Program-made: the position numbers and the translations under genes
The notes under the pieces: generated by a model
The model's database searches: none
The model's input: the letters and a program-made list of their open reading frames with translations, nothing else
What the model was told of the DNA's origin: nothing
DNA from: an uncultured Porphyromonadaceae bacterium
GTDB taxonomy: Bacteria; Bacteroidota; Bacteroidia; Bacteroidales; Muribaculaceae
Assembly: GCA_900541865.1 (NCBI GenBank)
Contig: UQLO01000018.1
Coordinates: forward strand, 1-54,965
Direction: 5' to 3'
Length of the DNA stretch: 54,965 nt
In this document: positions 1 to 9,300 of the stretch, piece after piece
How the letters are laid out: each line of letters begins with the position of its first letter
Numbering within the stretch: position 1 is the stretch's first letter

Positions 1-345
1 CCGCTACGCGGTTCTATTTCAATGCCATAAGTGTATGTTTGCGGGCCCTTTCGCGGCTTGCGAGCTGGAAGCTCGCCCTCCTTGGCCGCCGGACCGTGTG
101 CCTGCTCCAAACCGTCTAGCCATAAAAGTTACCTTCGCCTGCCCGCGGGGATTTCAAATCCCCGCTCCATACGCCGACGCAAACCGCTGGAAAAGAACCT
201 CTACGGGGTTCTCTTACAATGGTTTAGGCGTCCGGCATTCCCTTCGGGATGGGCGAGGGCTGAAGCCCTCGGTCCATACGCTCGCGGACCCTTTCGCGGC
301 TTGTGACCTTATGCAAATAGGCCCGGGGAAGGGTTTCCTCGGGCC
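1..345. repeat. Cluster of REP-like hairpins, no gene
   Basis: No convincing gene is seen here; the open frames have no recognisable protein features and cross many palindromes. Hairpins seen: 1-11 (ccgc/gcgg), 60-76 (gcgagct gga agctcgc), 145-165 (perfect 10-bp stem, gcggggattt c aaatccccgc), 194-212 (agaacc/ggttct), 236-251 (cattccc ttc gggatg) and 255-270 (gagggct ga agccctc). Two hairpins are followed by the same tail tccatacgc (166-174, 273-281). The sequence ccctttcgcggcttg occurs twice (46-60, 289-303). Positions 47-85 recur as an exact inverted copy at 41441-41479. The array looks like dispersed REP-type elements; their mobilising enzyme is not known. Confidence 0.7.
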
Positions 346-350
346 TTTTT
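320..350 (+). terminator. Intrinsic terminator-like hairpin
   Basis: A GC-rich stem (ggcccggggaa pairing with ttcctcgggcc, one mismatch) is followed by five T on the plus strand. It sits just past the stop codon of the minus-strand gene ending at 364, so it may also end that transcript, although the T-run faces the other way. Confidence 0.55.
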
Positions 351-363
351 GTCGGAGTGGGGC

Positions 364-1770
364 TTACTCTATGGTGAGTGTGTAGGGATATGCGGTCAGG
401 TCGAGTTTGATTGTGATTTTGCCGGTTTTGGGCGCCTTGAAATTGGGGCCGTCCCACCACATTTCGCCCGAGCCAAGGCTGCTGCCGACCACGGCCTGAC
501 CTCCGGAGAGGTTGCCGCCGAAGTTGATGCCGTTCCAGGCGCCATTGGCGCGGATTTTGAATTCTTCGCCTTGCTTGACCGACATCTCCACCGTGTAGAC
601 GAGGCCGTCGGCAGAGGGAGCCATGGCGATGTCGCTGCTCCAGCCGGTCATTGCGCCGCATACTCCGAGGGTTTCGATTTTCACGGGGTCCTGATATGAG
701 AAAGCGTTCATATCGCAGCTCACGAAGGTGAGTGCGGGCGTGGTGTTGCCTGTCTGAATGGCAGGTCCGTCGATTTTGAGCTTGTTGTTCGAGCCGCCGT
801 AGTGCACGGTGCCGTCGCTCGTTTGGCCACAGAGAGTGAATTCCGAGCCGAGTTTGACGATGCCGCGGTAGACGGCCAAATCGGCGTCAGGGCCGAGCGC
901 CACAGAGGCGTCCTGAGCATCGCCCGATATCGTTGTCTGGCAGTAGAGGAAGGGCACTTTGGGATTTACATTGCCTGTCGAACCGGAAGCGCCTTTAACC
1001 TTCACGGCGCGGATGGGGAGGCCGACGTAGCGGTTGTTGACGCCCCAGTTCACCCGGCGAGGTTCTACGCCCAGAGTATACGAGGCGACGATAGAATTTT
1101 TTTCGCATGTCGAAGTCCAGAACATGCCGTACTCGCCGTCGCCCTCTTCCTGGCCCTGAAAGCTTTGTCCTAAAGCCGGGAGGAAGAGCTGCGCGCCGTT
1201 GGGCCCCGTCAGCAGTTGACCGTTGACGCCGTCGACGGTGGTCCAAACCGCAGAGCAGTTCTCTCTCAGTTCGGTGACTTCATCGCGCGTGGGCATGCGC
1301 CAGCTTTCGCCGAGGGTCGCCGTTGCGGCGTCGTAGCGGGCGGTGAGGTTGCCCTGGGCGTCGATGGCGCCACGCGATTTGAGCTGCGAGAAGCTCTGCT
1401 CGTAGAGGTCGCCGCCGATGGGGAAGGAGGTCTTGGGGCGCGTTTCGCCCCAGCTGTAGCGCCCGCCGAGCTGAGTCGAGGTCTGGGCGCCGAGGCTGCA
1501 GAGTGCCCAGTCGACCGAAAGACCGAGGTCCACGACTCGCGGGTCGATTTCGGAGGTGGAGACCTTGGTCACATCGTTGATGGAGAATGAGGTTGAGCCA
1601 TCGGTGGTGACAACGTTCATAGTTTCGCCATCCATGGTGATTTTAACGATGGACTGAACGGAAAATTCTCTCATGTCGCCGTTGGAGGCCTGTACGTAGA
1701 TGGTTTCGCCCTGCGCAAACACCGAAGCCGCGGCGCAAGCCATCACTATTGAAAGAAATGTGGATTTCAT
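364..1770 (-). CDS. Secreted FISUMP-like / SusE-like protein
   Basis: 468 aa with a signal peptide (about residues 1-19, ending VFAQ). Residues about 80-258 have the pattern of the FISUMP-like domain common in Bacteroidales surface proteins: VDLGLSVDWALCSLGA, YSWGET, WRMPTRDE, FLPALG, FWTS and LPIRAVK. Residues about 275-468 resemble SusE/SusF-type beta-sandwich modules (FTLCGQ.., VCGAMTGWSSDIAM, FKIRANGAWNGINFGG, ending in a YTLTIE strand). The protein is probably exported and may bind a substrate at the surface. It is the last gene of the minus-strand SusCD locus, 9 bases after the preceding gene. There is no lipobox Cys, so anchoring is unclear. Substrate unknown; domain calls are from motif recognition. 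Confidence 0.75.
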   Translation of the reverse strand: MKSTFLSIVMACAAASVFAQGETIYVQASNGDMREFSVQSIVKITMDGETMNVVTTDGSTSFSINDVTKVSTSEIDPRVVDLGLSVDWALCSLGAQTSTQLGGRYSWGETRPKTSFPIGGDLYEQSFSQLKSRGAIDAQGNLTARYDAATATLGESWRMPTRDEVTELRENCSAVWTTVDGVNGQLLTGPNGAQLFLPALGQSFQGQEEGDGEYGMFWTSTCEKNSIVASYTLGVEPRRVNWGVNNRYVGLPIRAVKVKGASGSTGNVNPKVPFLYCQTTISGDAQDASVALGPDADLAVYRGIVKLGSEFTLCGQTSDGTVHYGGSNNKLKIDGPAIQTGNTTPALTFVSCDMNAFSYQDPVKIETLGVCGAMTGWSSDIAMAPSADGLVYTVEMSVKQGEEFKIRANGAWNGINFGGNLSGGQAVVGSSLGSGEMWWDGPNFKAPKTGKITIKLDLTAYPYTLTIE

Positions 1771-1779
1771 GAGCGCGGA

Positions 1780-2256
1780 TCAGTTTTTTACGAATTTGAT
1801 TGATTTATTAGCCGACACTGCGATGTAGATTCCTCTGCAGAGGCCGGCGACCGACAGCTCGCATCCTTCGGTGGAGGCTGCGCAGCGCCCGGCGAGATCG
1901 TAGACGGCAATACCGTCGGCGGTCGACGCTATGGAAGCCGTCGCAGGGTTGAACCTGAAGTGCACGGAGGTCTCGGAGGCCTCCGTCAGGCCGCTGTTGT
2001 CTCTGTTGGTAAAGTACCAGCCGCCGATGGTGTCAAAGGCCCATTCGTCGGCGCCTCCGTTGTAGCTGAGGCAGACGGTGAGGGTGTTGTCGGCAGAATT
2101 GCCGAAAGTAATTTCGGGATTGTCGGCCAGACTGACCTCAATATTTCCGGAAGAAGTCTGTACAACCAGACTTTTCTCCCGGGGCGAGTCGGCAAAGGCG
2201 GCGATTGAGGGAATGGCGATCAGCGCCAGTATCCCCAACCTTAGAAATTTCTTCAT
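1780..2256 (-). CDS. Small secreted protein with T9SS-like tail
   Basis: 158 aa with an N-terminal signal peptide (MKKFLRLGILALIAIPSIAAFA). The middle is not recognised. The last 45 residues have the pattern of a Por/type IX secretion C-terminal domain: a VYDLAGR strand, then GIYIAV and a basic end SIKFVKN. Such tails direct proteins across the outer membrane in Bacteroidetes that have the T9SS; no T9SS gene is in this window. It lies between the PKD-like lipoprotein and the FISUMP/SusE-like protein and is probably co-transcribed with them. Confidence 0.7.
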   Translation of the reverse strand: MKKFLRLGILALIAIPSIAAFADSPREKSLVVQTSSGNIEVSLADNPEITFGNSADNTLTVCLSYNGGADEWAFDTIGGWYFTNRDNSGLTEASETSVHFRFNPATASIASTADGIAVYDLAGRCAASTEGCELSVAGLCRGIYIAVSANKSIKFVKN

Positions 2257-2311
2257 GACGTAGAAGATTGAAAGATTGAAAGTTGTTGAAATGTATAGTA
2301 AGAGATATAAT

Positions 2312-3976
2312 CTATCTTGCTTTGATGTTCACGTCGCGTATGGGAGCGAAATACCAGCCTTCCATCGAAGAGTCGTATGTGGAGAGCGAGTCGACGTGGC
2401 CGGTGCTGCTGTCGATGCGCATGGCGTAGAGCCGGGCCTGCGTCCCGTCGTGGGTGGCGCACATAAGCAGAGGGGTGCTGTCGTGGGTGCTGATGTTGGG
2501 CGAGTCGAGTAGCTTGAGCATGGTGATTTCACCTTCGAAGCTCACCGGAGTGCCGTCCGACATCACCAGACAGCGGGGCGCCGAAATGCCGGTTGTGCCG
2601 TCAAGCCCGAAATTGTAGACCCCGCTGCGGCTCGCGTAGTAGCACATGTTCGGTGTGGCTCCGAAGTCGAAGGCTACCGGATTGTCGATGTTGGGGAAGT
2701 TGCTCAGGCCGGTGATGAAGCGAGGTATGTCGGCGTTGCCCGATTCGCCCCCTGTGTTGTTCTGCGGCGAGAGAAGCACCATGAAGTATTGGTCGGGGAA
2801 GCGGCTGTTGGTCGGCAGACCTTTGAGCACGGCGGCAACGTCGAGGTTACTGTTGGTGCACATAGTAATCAGTTCGGCCTCCATATCGCCGGGGTTGAAA
2901 GCCACGGCATCGTCCTTGGTGTCCAGCAGGTTGATCCGCATCGAGCCGGGCAGGAACTGGGTCACGCCGACGAAGCCCTTCTGCGGCTTGCCGTTCACGC
3001 TGTTGCAGTACATCAGGTATAGGATTCGCGAATAGTGGACGTCGCAGAAAAAGGGGTCGAAGGTAAAGGCGTTGCCGTCCATGGCAATGTCCTGGCTGAA
3101 GGGGAAGGGAAAGAGAAATTGCGTTTGGTGAGCCGGGTCGAAGGTGTAGAACCGACCGTCGTTGAAGCCCACGCAGTACATGCTGTTCTTGGCGATGAAG
3201 AGCTTGCCCAAGTCGGTAAGATTGCGGTTGGCGTCGCAGTCGTAGAACATATCGCGCCAGGTGCGGTAATGGCTGAAGTCGTTGTAGTGGGCGATTTCAA
3301 CCGTTTGGTCGGTGTTGATATAGATATGGGAGTTTTCCGGCACATCGCCGTAGATGATGTGAGTGATACACTGGAGAATCATCGTTCCTTTTCCCTTGAT
3401 TTTACGGCCGCCGTTGGCCGCCGAATAGTAGTCGGGCACTACGGTCGACGTTTCCGGGAAGGCGATGTCGGCCGGTGTGAATTCCGGAGCCGACAGCACG
3501 CCGACGTCGCTTTCGTTTTCGTCGCCGTGGAGTATCATAAGGCCATTGATGCCCGTCACTGTCAGAGTGACCGTATTCGAATAGAATCGACGCCCCGTAC
3601 TGGTCTGCACTGCCATCACTCGCATAGGCAGCGGGGTGTTCACATCTGTGATGTTGTCCGAAAGGCGGCATGTGTAGCGTATATTCAGCCCTTGGTCGGC
3701 ATCGTCGACCAGCGAAGTGAATGTAGGGCGCCCCGCGCTGTTTGTCAGCGCGCCCTGCACCTCCCAGTAGTATTTGAGGTCGCTTTGGTCGATGTCGGTA
3801 CGTACCGAAGCCGTCAGCTCGAGGGTTTGGCCGATGGCGCCGCCGTAGGCCTCTTTGGGAATGGTGATTTTCACCTCAGGCATGAGGGTATCGAAATCGT
3901 TGCCTCCGGTTTTGTCGGTGCAAGCGGCGTCGGCCAGTGCCGCCAGGAGTATGAATAGTAATTTAATTATTTTCAT
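2312..3976 (-). CDS. PKD-like family lipoprotein of SusCD locus
   Basis: 554 aa from the ATG at 3976; the open frame extends to 4009, but that would overlap the upstream gene, and the internal Met starts a clean lipoprotein signal (LAALADAAC, Cys19). Residues about 25-130 look like a PKD-like domain (ITIPKEAYGGAIGQTLELTA, KYYWEV). The rest resembles the beta-propeller-like region of PKD-like family lipoproteins found beside SusC/SusD and DUF4843 genes. It is predicted to be surface-exposed and to act as an accessory binding protein for the SusCD transporter. No catalytic motif is seen. Confidence 0.8.
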   Translation of the reverse strand: MKIIKLLFILLAALADAACTDKTGGNDFDTLMPEVKITIPKEAYGGAIGQTLELTASVRTDIDQSDLKYYWEVQGALTNSAGRPTFTSLVDDADQGLNIRYTCRLSDNITDVNTPLPMRVMAVQTSTGRRFYSNTVTLTVTGINGLMILHGDENESDVGVLSAPEFTPADIAFPETSTVVPDYYSAANGGRKIKGKGTMILQCITHIIYGDVPENSHIYINTDQTVEIAHYNDFSHYRTWRDMFYDCDANRNLTDLGKLFIAKNSMYCVGFNDGRFYTFDPAHQTQFLFPFPFSQDIAMDGNAFTFDPFFCDVHYSRILYLMYCNSVNGKPQKGFVGVTQFLPGSMRINLLDTKDDAVAFNPGDMEAELITMCTNSNLDVAAVLKGLPTNSRFPDQYFMVLLSPQNNTGGESGNADIPRFITGLSNFPNIDNPVAFDFGATPNMCYYASRSGVYNFGLDGTTGISAPRCLVMSDGTPVSFEGEITMLKLLDSPNISTHDSTPLLMCATHDGTQARLYAMRIDSSTGHVDSLSTYDSSMEGWYFAPIRDVNIKAR

Positions 3977-3999
3977 TGTGTGCAGCAAACTCTTGAATA

Positions 4000-4749
4000 T
4001 TAATGGCATCCACGGCGGAAGCGTGGCGCCAGACCCGCGCGGTCGCCCACGGCGGTGTAGTCGGCCGGGTAGACGATATTGTTGTTTTTAACGTAGGTGT
4101 TTAGCATCGTCCTGGCATAGTAAATATTGATGTTGGAGCTTTCGCGGAAGGAAGGAGAGCCCTTGCGGGGGTCGTCGTAGTTTCCGAACACGGCATAGTA
4201 AATCTGCAGCTTGAAGTCGTTGTAGAGCCCCAGATCACCATCTTCGCACGCCTCGTTCCACCATTCCGGGCGGGGCACGCCGTTGTAGAGGCACAGCCGG
4301 GTCGAGATGCTGTCGGGGAGGCCCGGTTTGAAATCGGCCGACTCTACTATGGCAAATTCTATGGTGTCGCGCACGGAGTAGAGGTGTGTGCCGTTGTAGA
4401 CCCTCACGTACATATTGCCTTGCAACTTGCCTCGTTCGAGCACGACGGGGCGCTGCAGTTCATAGTGCGTTCGCGGGTCGGACGGCTCCTTGACCACGGC
4501 CACTTCCACAAAGCGGTCGCGGTCGGCGGCCGCTGCCGCCACCGTGAAGGGGATAACGGCCACGGCGCTTTCCTGCGACGACAGTCCGTCGTTTCCCACA
4601 AAGGAGAAATCAGTCTTGCCGGTGAGATACCAGGCCGTGTCGTAGCCGCTCCAGGCATCGATTTCGTCCTTGGAGCAGGAGGTCGTCATGGTCAGCAGGG
4701 CTGCTGCGGAAACCGCCAGGGCGGCTTGGATATGCTTTGGTCGAATCAT
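4000..4749 (-). CDS. DUF4843 lipoprotein
   Basis: 249 aa with a lipoprotein signal peptide (LLTMTTSC, Cys25). The body matches what I recall of DUF4843: a DTAWYL segment after the lipobox, DRFVEVAVV, ending with a FKLQIYYAVFGNYDD region. DUF4843 lipoproteins are typically encoded directly after SusD and before a PKD-like lipoprotein, as here. The likely location is the outer-membrane surface, as an accessory of the SusCD complex. It starts 17 bases after the susD-like stop codon. Biochemical function unknown. Confidence 0.82.
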   Translation of the reverse strand: MIRPKHIQAALAVSAAALLTMTTSCSKDEIDAWSGYDTAWYLTGKTDFSFVGNDGLSSQESAVAVIPFTVAAAAADRDRFVEVAVVKEPSDPRTHYELQRPVVLERGKLQGNMYVRVYNGTHLYSVRDTIEFAIVESADFKPGLPDSISTRLCLYNGVPRPEWWNEACEDGDLGLYNDFKLQIYYAVFGNYDDPRKGSPSFRESSNINIYYARTMLNTYVKNNNIVYPADYTAVGDRAGLAPRFRRGCH

Positions 4750-4766
4750 GGTGCGTGGTGTTGGGT

Positions 4767-6317
4767 TCAGTTGCCGTTGGCCCCGTAAGTAGTTTCTTCG
4801 TCGGGAATTTCAAGAATGTAGACCGAGGGCGATACGGTCATCTCCGGAGCGTTGGAGTATAGACCGAACACGTTGAAAATCTGAGTAGGAATATTGAGCC
4901 GCTTGTTGAAGTAGAAGAGTTGGCCTTCGGCGATAAACTCCTTGCGGTATTCCCGCTCAATCTGCTCGGCGATGTTGTCCGAGCCGTAGGCCACGGCGCC
5001 GAGGCCGCGGTTGTTGCGCACGGTCTGAAGATATTGGGCGCTCGTGGTCGGGTCGGGCTCACATTCGGCCGCGATGTAGTACATTTCGGGCAGTTTGATC
5101 AGCGGCAGCCGGTGAGCCGCCCACGGCGAGTAGTTCATAACGTCGGGATCTTCGTAGTATTTAGTCGAAACCGAAACCACAGTGCTTCCGAAGTAAGTAT
5201 ACGACGAGCGCTGGTACTGGTAGCGGTAGTCGAGCACGCGGGTGCGCACCTCGAAGCAGTTTGTGTTGATGCCCACCAGATTGCCCTGCGTACCCTCGAA
5301 AGTGTTGCGTCCGGCGTACATATATCCGTCGATGCGGTCCTGAAGGTCGCGGATGTTCAACGCAAAGATATGCTCGGTGGAGAAGGTACGGTCGCGCTCG
5401 GAATTGTCGGTGGCGACTATGTTGCTCACAAGCCGCGGGTCCACCCACCGAAAGCGGTCGGAGGCCGCGATGACCTCTTTGGCGGCGCCCAGAGCGTTGA
5501 CCTTGTCGCCCATCCAGAGGTATACGCGGGCCAGAGTTGCCACGGCGGCATAGTAGTTGAAGTGGAAGCGGCGGTTGTGCCATGCGCGTATGTCGTACTG
5601 TGTACGTTTGGAAACATCGCCGGTGAGCTCGCCGCAGACGTATGGTGTGGGCGTCTGGTCGAGATACATCGGGTCGTGGACCAGCAAATCGCGGGCTTGC
5701 TTGAGCTCTTCGACGACGGTGTTGCAACATTCCTCTACCGTCAGCCTCGGATAGACGTCGGAGGTAAGCGAAGCTACGTAGGGAATGGCCACATAGTCCT
5801 TGTCGACCGCATAAGCTGCCCCGAAGAGCCGCAGAAGGTCGAAGTGGAGGAAGGCGCGCAGGCCGATGGCCTCTCCTTTGAATATTTCATAGTCGTTGCC
5901 TGCGAAAACATCCTGCTTGGAGTCGATGCTTTCGAGGATGGCGTTCAGGTTGGCGATGGCGTTGTATGTTTTGTTCCATATGGGGGTCACCGTGTTGTCG
6001 CGCAGCGTGGAGCTGAAGCCGTCGGCTCGGCTGTGGAAGCGGAATTTGGCGATGTCGCCGCCGTCGCTGCCGGCGTAGGCGGCCCCTCCGCCCATAAGCT
6101 CTACCATATACCAGGTCATGTTCTTGCCGTAGAGCTCGTCGGAGCTCATCAGAGAGTAGACTCCGGCCATTGCGTCGGCATATCCGGCCTCGTCGGAGAA
6201 AAGCTTGTCGCGGTCGGTTTCTGTCGAGGGCTGCACGTCCAGAAAGTCGTTGCATCCCGTCGCCGCAAGCATCGGCAGCATTGCGGCCGCTATCTTTATA
6301 TATTTGGAGATATTCAT
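4767..6317 (-). CDS. SusD/RagB-type surface lipoprotein
   Basis: 516 aa with a lipobox (AATGC, Cys22) followed by NDFLDVQPSTETDRDKLF, the usual start of SusD/RagB proteins. TPR-like helices follow (AYADAM.GVYSLM, GEAIGLRAFLHFDLLRLFG, HNRRFHFNYYAAVATLARVYLW), and the C-terminal RagB signature includes LPLIKLPEMYYIAAE and EYRKEFIAEGQLFYFNKR. It binds ligand on the cell surface as the lid of the SusC channel. It is encoded 21 bases downstream of the SusC-like gene, the usual order. Ligand unknown; family assignment is firm. Confidence 0.95.
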   Translation of the reverse strand: MNISKYIKIAAAMLPMLAATGCNDFLDVQPSTETDRDKLFSDEAGYADAMAGVYSLMSSDELYGKNMTWYMVELMGGGAAYAGSDGGDIAKFRFHSRADGFSSTLRDNTVTPIWNKTYNAIANLNAILESIDSKQDVFAGNDYEIFKGEAIGLRAFLHFDLLRLFGAAYAVDKDYVAIPYVASLTSDVYPRLTVEECCNTVVEELKQARDLLVHDPMYLDQTPTPYVCGELTGDVSKRTQYDIRAWHNRRFHFNYYAAVATLARVYLWMGDKVNALGAAKEVIAASDRFRWVDPRLVSNIVATDNSERDRTFSTEHIFALNIRDLQDRIDGYMYAGRNTFEGTQGNLVGINTNCFEVRTRVLDYRYQYQRSSYTYFGSTVVSVSTKYYEDPDVMNYSPWAAHRLPLIKLPEMYYIAAECEPDPTTSAQYLQTVRNNRGLGAVAYGSDNIAEQIEREYRKEFIAEGQLFYFNKRLNIPTQIFNVFGLYSNAPEMTVSPSVYILEIPDEETTYGANGN

Positions 6318-6338
6318 GGCTTACAGAGAGTTATCGGT

Positions 6339-9300
6339 TTAGAAAGTGGCGCTAAGCCCAATGCTGAAACTGCGCGCGAAGGGGTAGCTGATGCCTCGCT
6401 CGACCTTTACGGACGAAAGGCGCGCAATCTCGTTGGCATAGAACGACACTCTGAGGCGCTCCATGCGGAGCGTTTTGAGAAACTTGGCGTTGTTGAAGTC
6501 GTAGCTCACATTTATGGAGCTGATGTATAGCTCGTTGTCGCTCTGCACAAAGCGCGAGGTCGGTCGAGTGATGTTGGCGTACTGCGTGGGCGCGGTCTGC
6601 ATGTCGACGTATTTATAGGGCGACACATCGCCGGGCTGCACCCAAGAGTCGCCGACGCGCTTGTCGAGGTTGCCGAAGCCGTTGATGTTCTCTACGCGGT
6701 CGATGAGGGTGGTGTTGTAGATGTCGCCGCCGAAGCGGTAAGACGCAATGAGGTTGAATGTTATGCCCTTCCAGCCGGCGCTCACTCCGAATGTGCCCCG
6801 CAGCTTGGGTGTGGTGTCGCCGATAACGACTTGGTCGTCGCTGTTCCAGTCGAAAGTAACGTCGCCGTTCTTGTCGAGAAACATCTCCCGGCCCGTATTG
6901 GGGTCGATGCCCAGCGAGCGCACGCCCCAGATGGCATTCATCGAGCAACCCTCGTAGTATTTCGTGGCCGGGCGGGTCGTCTGGAGTCGGTAGTTCTCCA
7001 TTTCGGCGGTGGTGGCGTTTTGGTTCGTGCCCGGTATGGTTTGGTTGAAGTTCTTGTCGGCGTCTTCGTTGTTCTTCTTGAAGATGTCGTTTATTTTGGT
7101 GATTTTGTTGGAGTTATGGAAAGCCGAAGCGGTCAGGGTCACCCATGCTCTCTGCGAATTGTCGCGCCAGGGCGTAACTCCGACTGTAAATTCGAAGCCG
7201 TTGTTTCGGATTTGGCCGATATTGTCCTTATAGGTGGTGAAACCGGCCGATGGCGGCAAAGTTATGTCGGTGAGCATATTGTCGGTGTTCTGCCAGAAGT
7301 AGTCGAAGCAGGTGGTCAGGAAAGTTCCCAGAGCGAGGTCGAAGCCTATGTTCTTGTCGTAGACCTTCTGCCACTGCAAGCCGTTGTTGGGCAGCCCGAT
7401 GATGGTGGCTCCAAGCCGCCCGTCATAGATCACGTTGCCGTAGGAATATGTGGCGCGGGCCTGATAGGGATTGAAATTCTGGGTGCCGGTATATCCCGCC
7501 GACCCTCTGATTTTGAGTCGCTGCACGATGTGTGCCGAGCGCATCCAAGGCTCGTTCTGCACGTTCCAGCCCAGCCCGACCGACCAGAATCCGCCCCAGT
7601 GGTTGTTGCTGCCGTAGACGCTCGAGCCGGTGGCCCGATAAGAGGCGTCGATGAGATAGCGGGAGTCGAAGGCATAGTTCACAACGCCGATGATGCCGAT
7701 TTCGCGCTGCTTGTAGTCTGAGCCGGCCGGATGCGAGTTCTGCTCGTAGTAGGTACCCATGGAGATGTCGTTCATCTTGTCGTTGCCGAAACCCTCGGCA
7801 ACGACTGTTGTCGAGCTTGTGTGGCTCATCTGCAGGTTATACGTGGCGTTGGCGAAGAAACCATGCTTGCCGAGCTGACGGTTGAAGTTGATGCCGGCCT
7901 TGGCGCTGAAGTCGTTGGCCACGCCGGTGGTCTTGGTGTAGCGGCCCTTGCGGTCGGCCATACCATTGTTGTTGTACTCGGCGAAGGTGGTGTGGCTCGC
8001 CGGAAGGAAGAGGTCCGAACCCAAATCCTGCCGCATGTACGACAGGCTCGCCGTAGCGCGGAAATCTTTGCTGATGGTCCAGTCGAGCTCGAAGTTCTCT
8101 GTAAAGGACCCGTAGTGGTCCTCGTCGATGACGTTGAGTGTGGCGTTGTAGAGCGGATTGTAGACCGGGTAGTACTCCGAGGCACACTGGTAGCCCAGTA
8201 TTTGCTTGAGGTCGCCGTAGGCGTTGTACGGCGCGAAGTAAGGCTCAAGCCCGACGTATTGGTCAAAAGTGCCGAATGGCGAGTTTTTGCCTTTGTTGTA
8301 GACGTAGTCTATCTGGTTGCGGAAAGCCAGACTTTTGTACTTGTACGACAGGGTGGAGTAGATATTGAAGGTTTGGCGCGACGAACCTTTCATCACGCCG
8401 GCAACGTCGTTGTACGACGCGCCGAGCAAGTAGCGGATTTTGTCGTCGCCGCCCTCGAACATAAGCGAATGTTTCTGGCCTATGCCGGTGCGCGTCGGAA
8501 TCTTCAGCCAGTAGGTGTCGACTCCGGAGGCGATGGCGTCGTAGACGCTCTTATAGAGGTTGTCGGCTTGCTGGGCCCCGTAGACGGCCTGCTTTTCGTA
8601 TTTGTGGTGGGCTATTTCCCATGCGAATTTCTCGGAGGCGTTCATAAGGTCGTAGCTGCTCAGGTCGGGAGCCTGGATGTTGAGTTCGCCGGTGTAGGTA
8701 ACCCGCAGCTCACCGCTCTTGGGCCGCACGGTTTCGATGACCACAACACCGTTGCCGGCCTTCGAGCCGTAGATTGCCTTTGCGGCGGCATCCTTGAGCA
8801 GGGTGACGCTCTGAATACGGTTCATATCCAGGTCGAAAACTTTCTCGACCGGCGCCTCAAAGCCGTCGAGGATGAAAAGGGGTTGGTTGGCGTTGCCGTC
8901 GTAGTCGCCCTGGATGTTGAACGACGTTTCGCCGCGCATCTGCAGGTTGGGCATAGCATTGGGGTTGGAGCCCAGCATAAGGTTGTCGCCGAAGCTGAAC
9001 GACGGGTCGAGGTTCGACAGACTTTTGAGCACATTCTGCGTGCCTACCGACTGCAACTCCTCGTGGTTGAAACTCGAAACAGACCCCGTGAAGCTCGATG
9101 CACTGCGGTTGAACATACCCGTCACCACAACCCCCTTAAGTTGCTCGGTGTTGGGGTACATTGTTATGCGGTACTCCGATTTGTCGGCCTTCAGGCGCAG
9201 GGTTTGGTCGTTCATTCCCAAGTATTTGAAGAGCAGCTCGGTGCAGCCGGCAGGTGCGGTGACGCTGAAATTGCCGTCGATGTCGGTGATTCCGAGATCT

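Noticed and set aside
1..310. CRISPR array
   Set aside because: Repeats are not regularly spaced, hairpin stems differ, and there are no equal-length spacers or cas genes.
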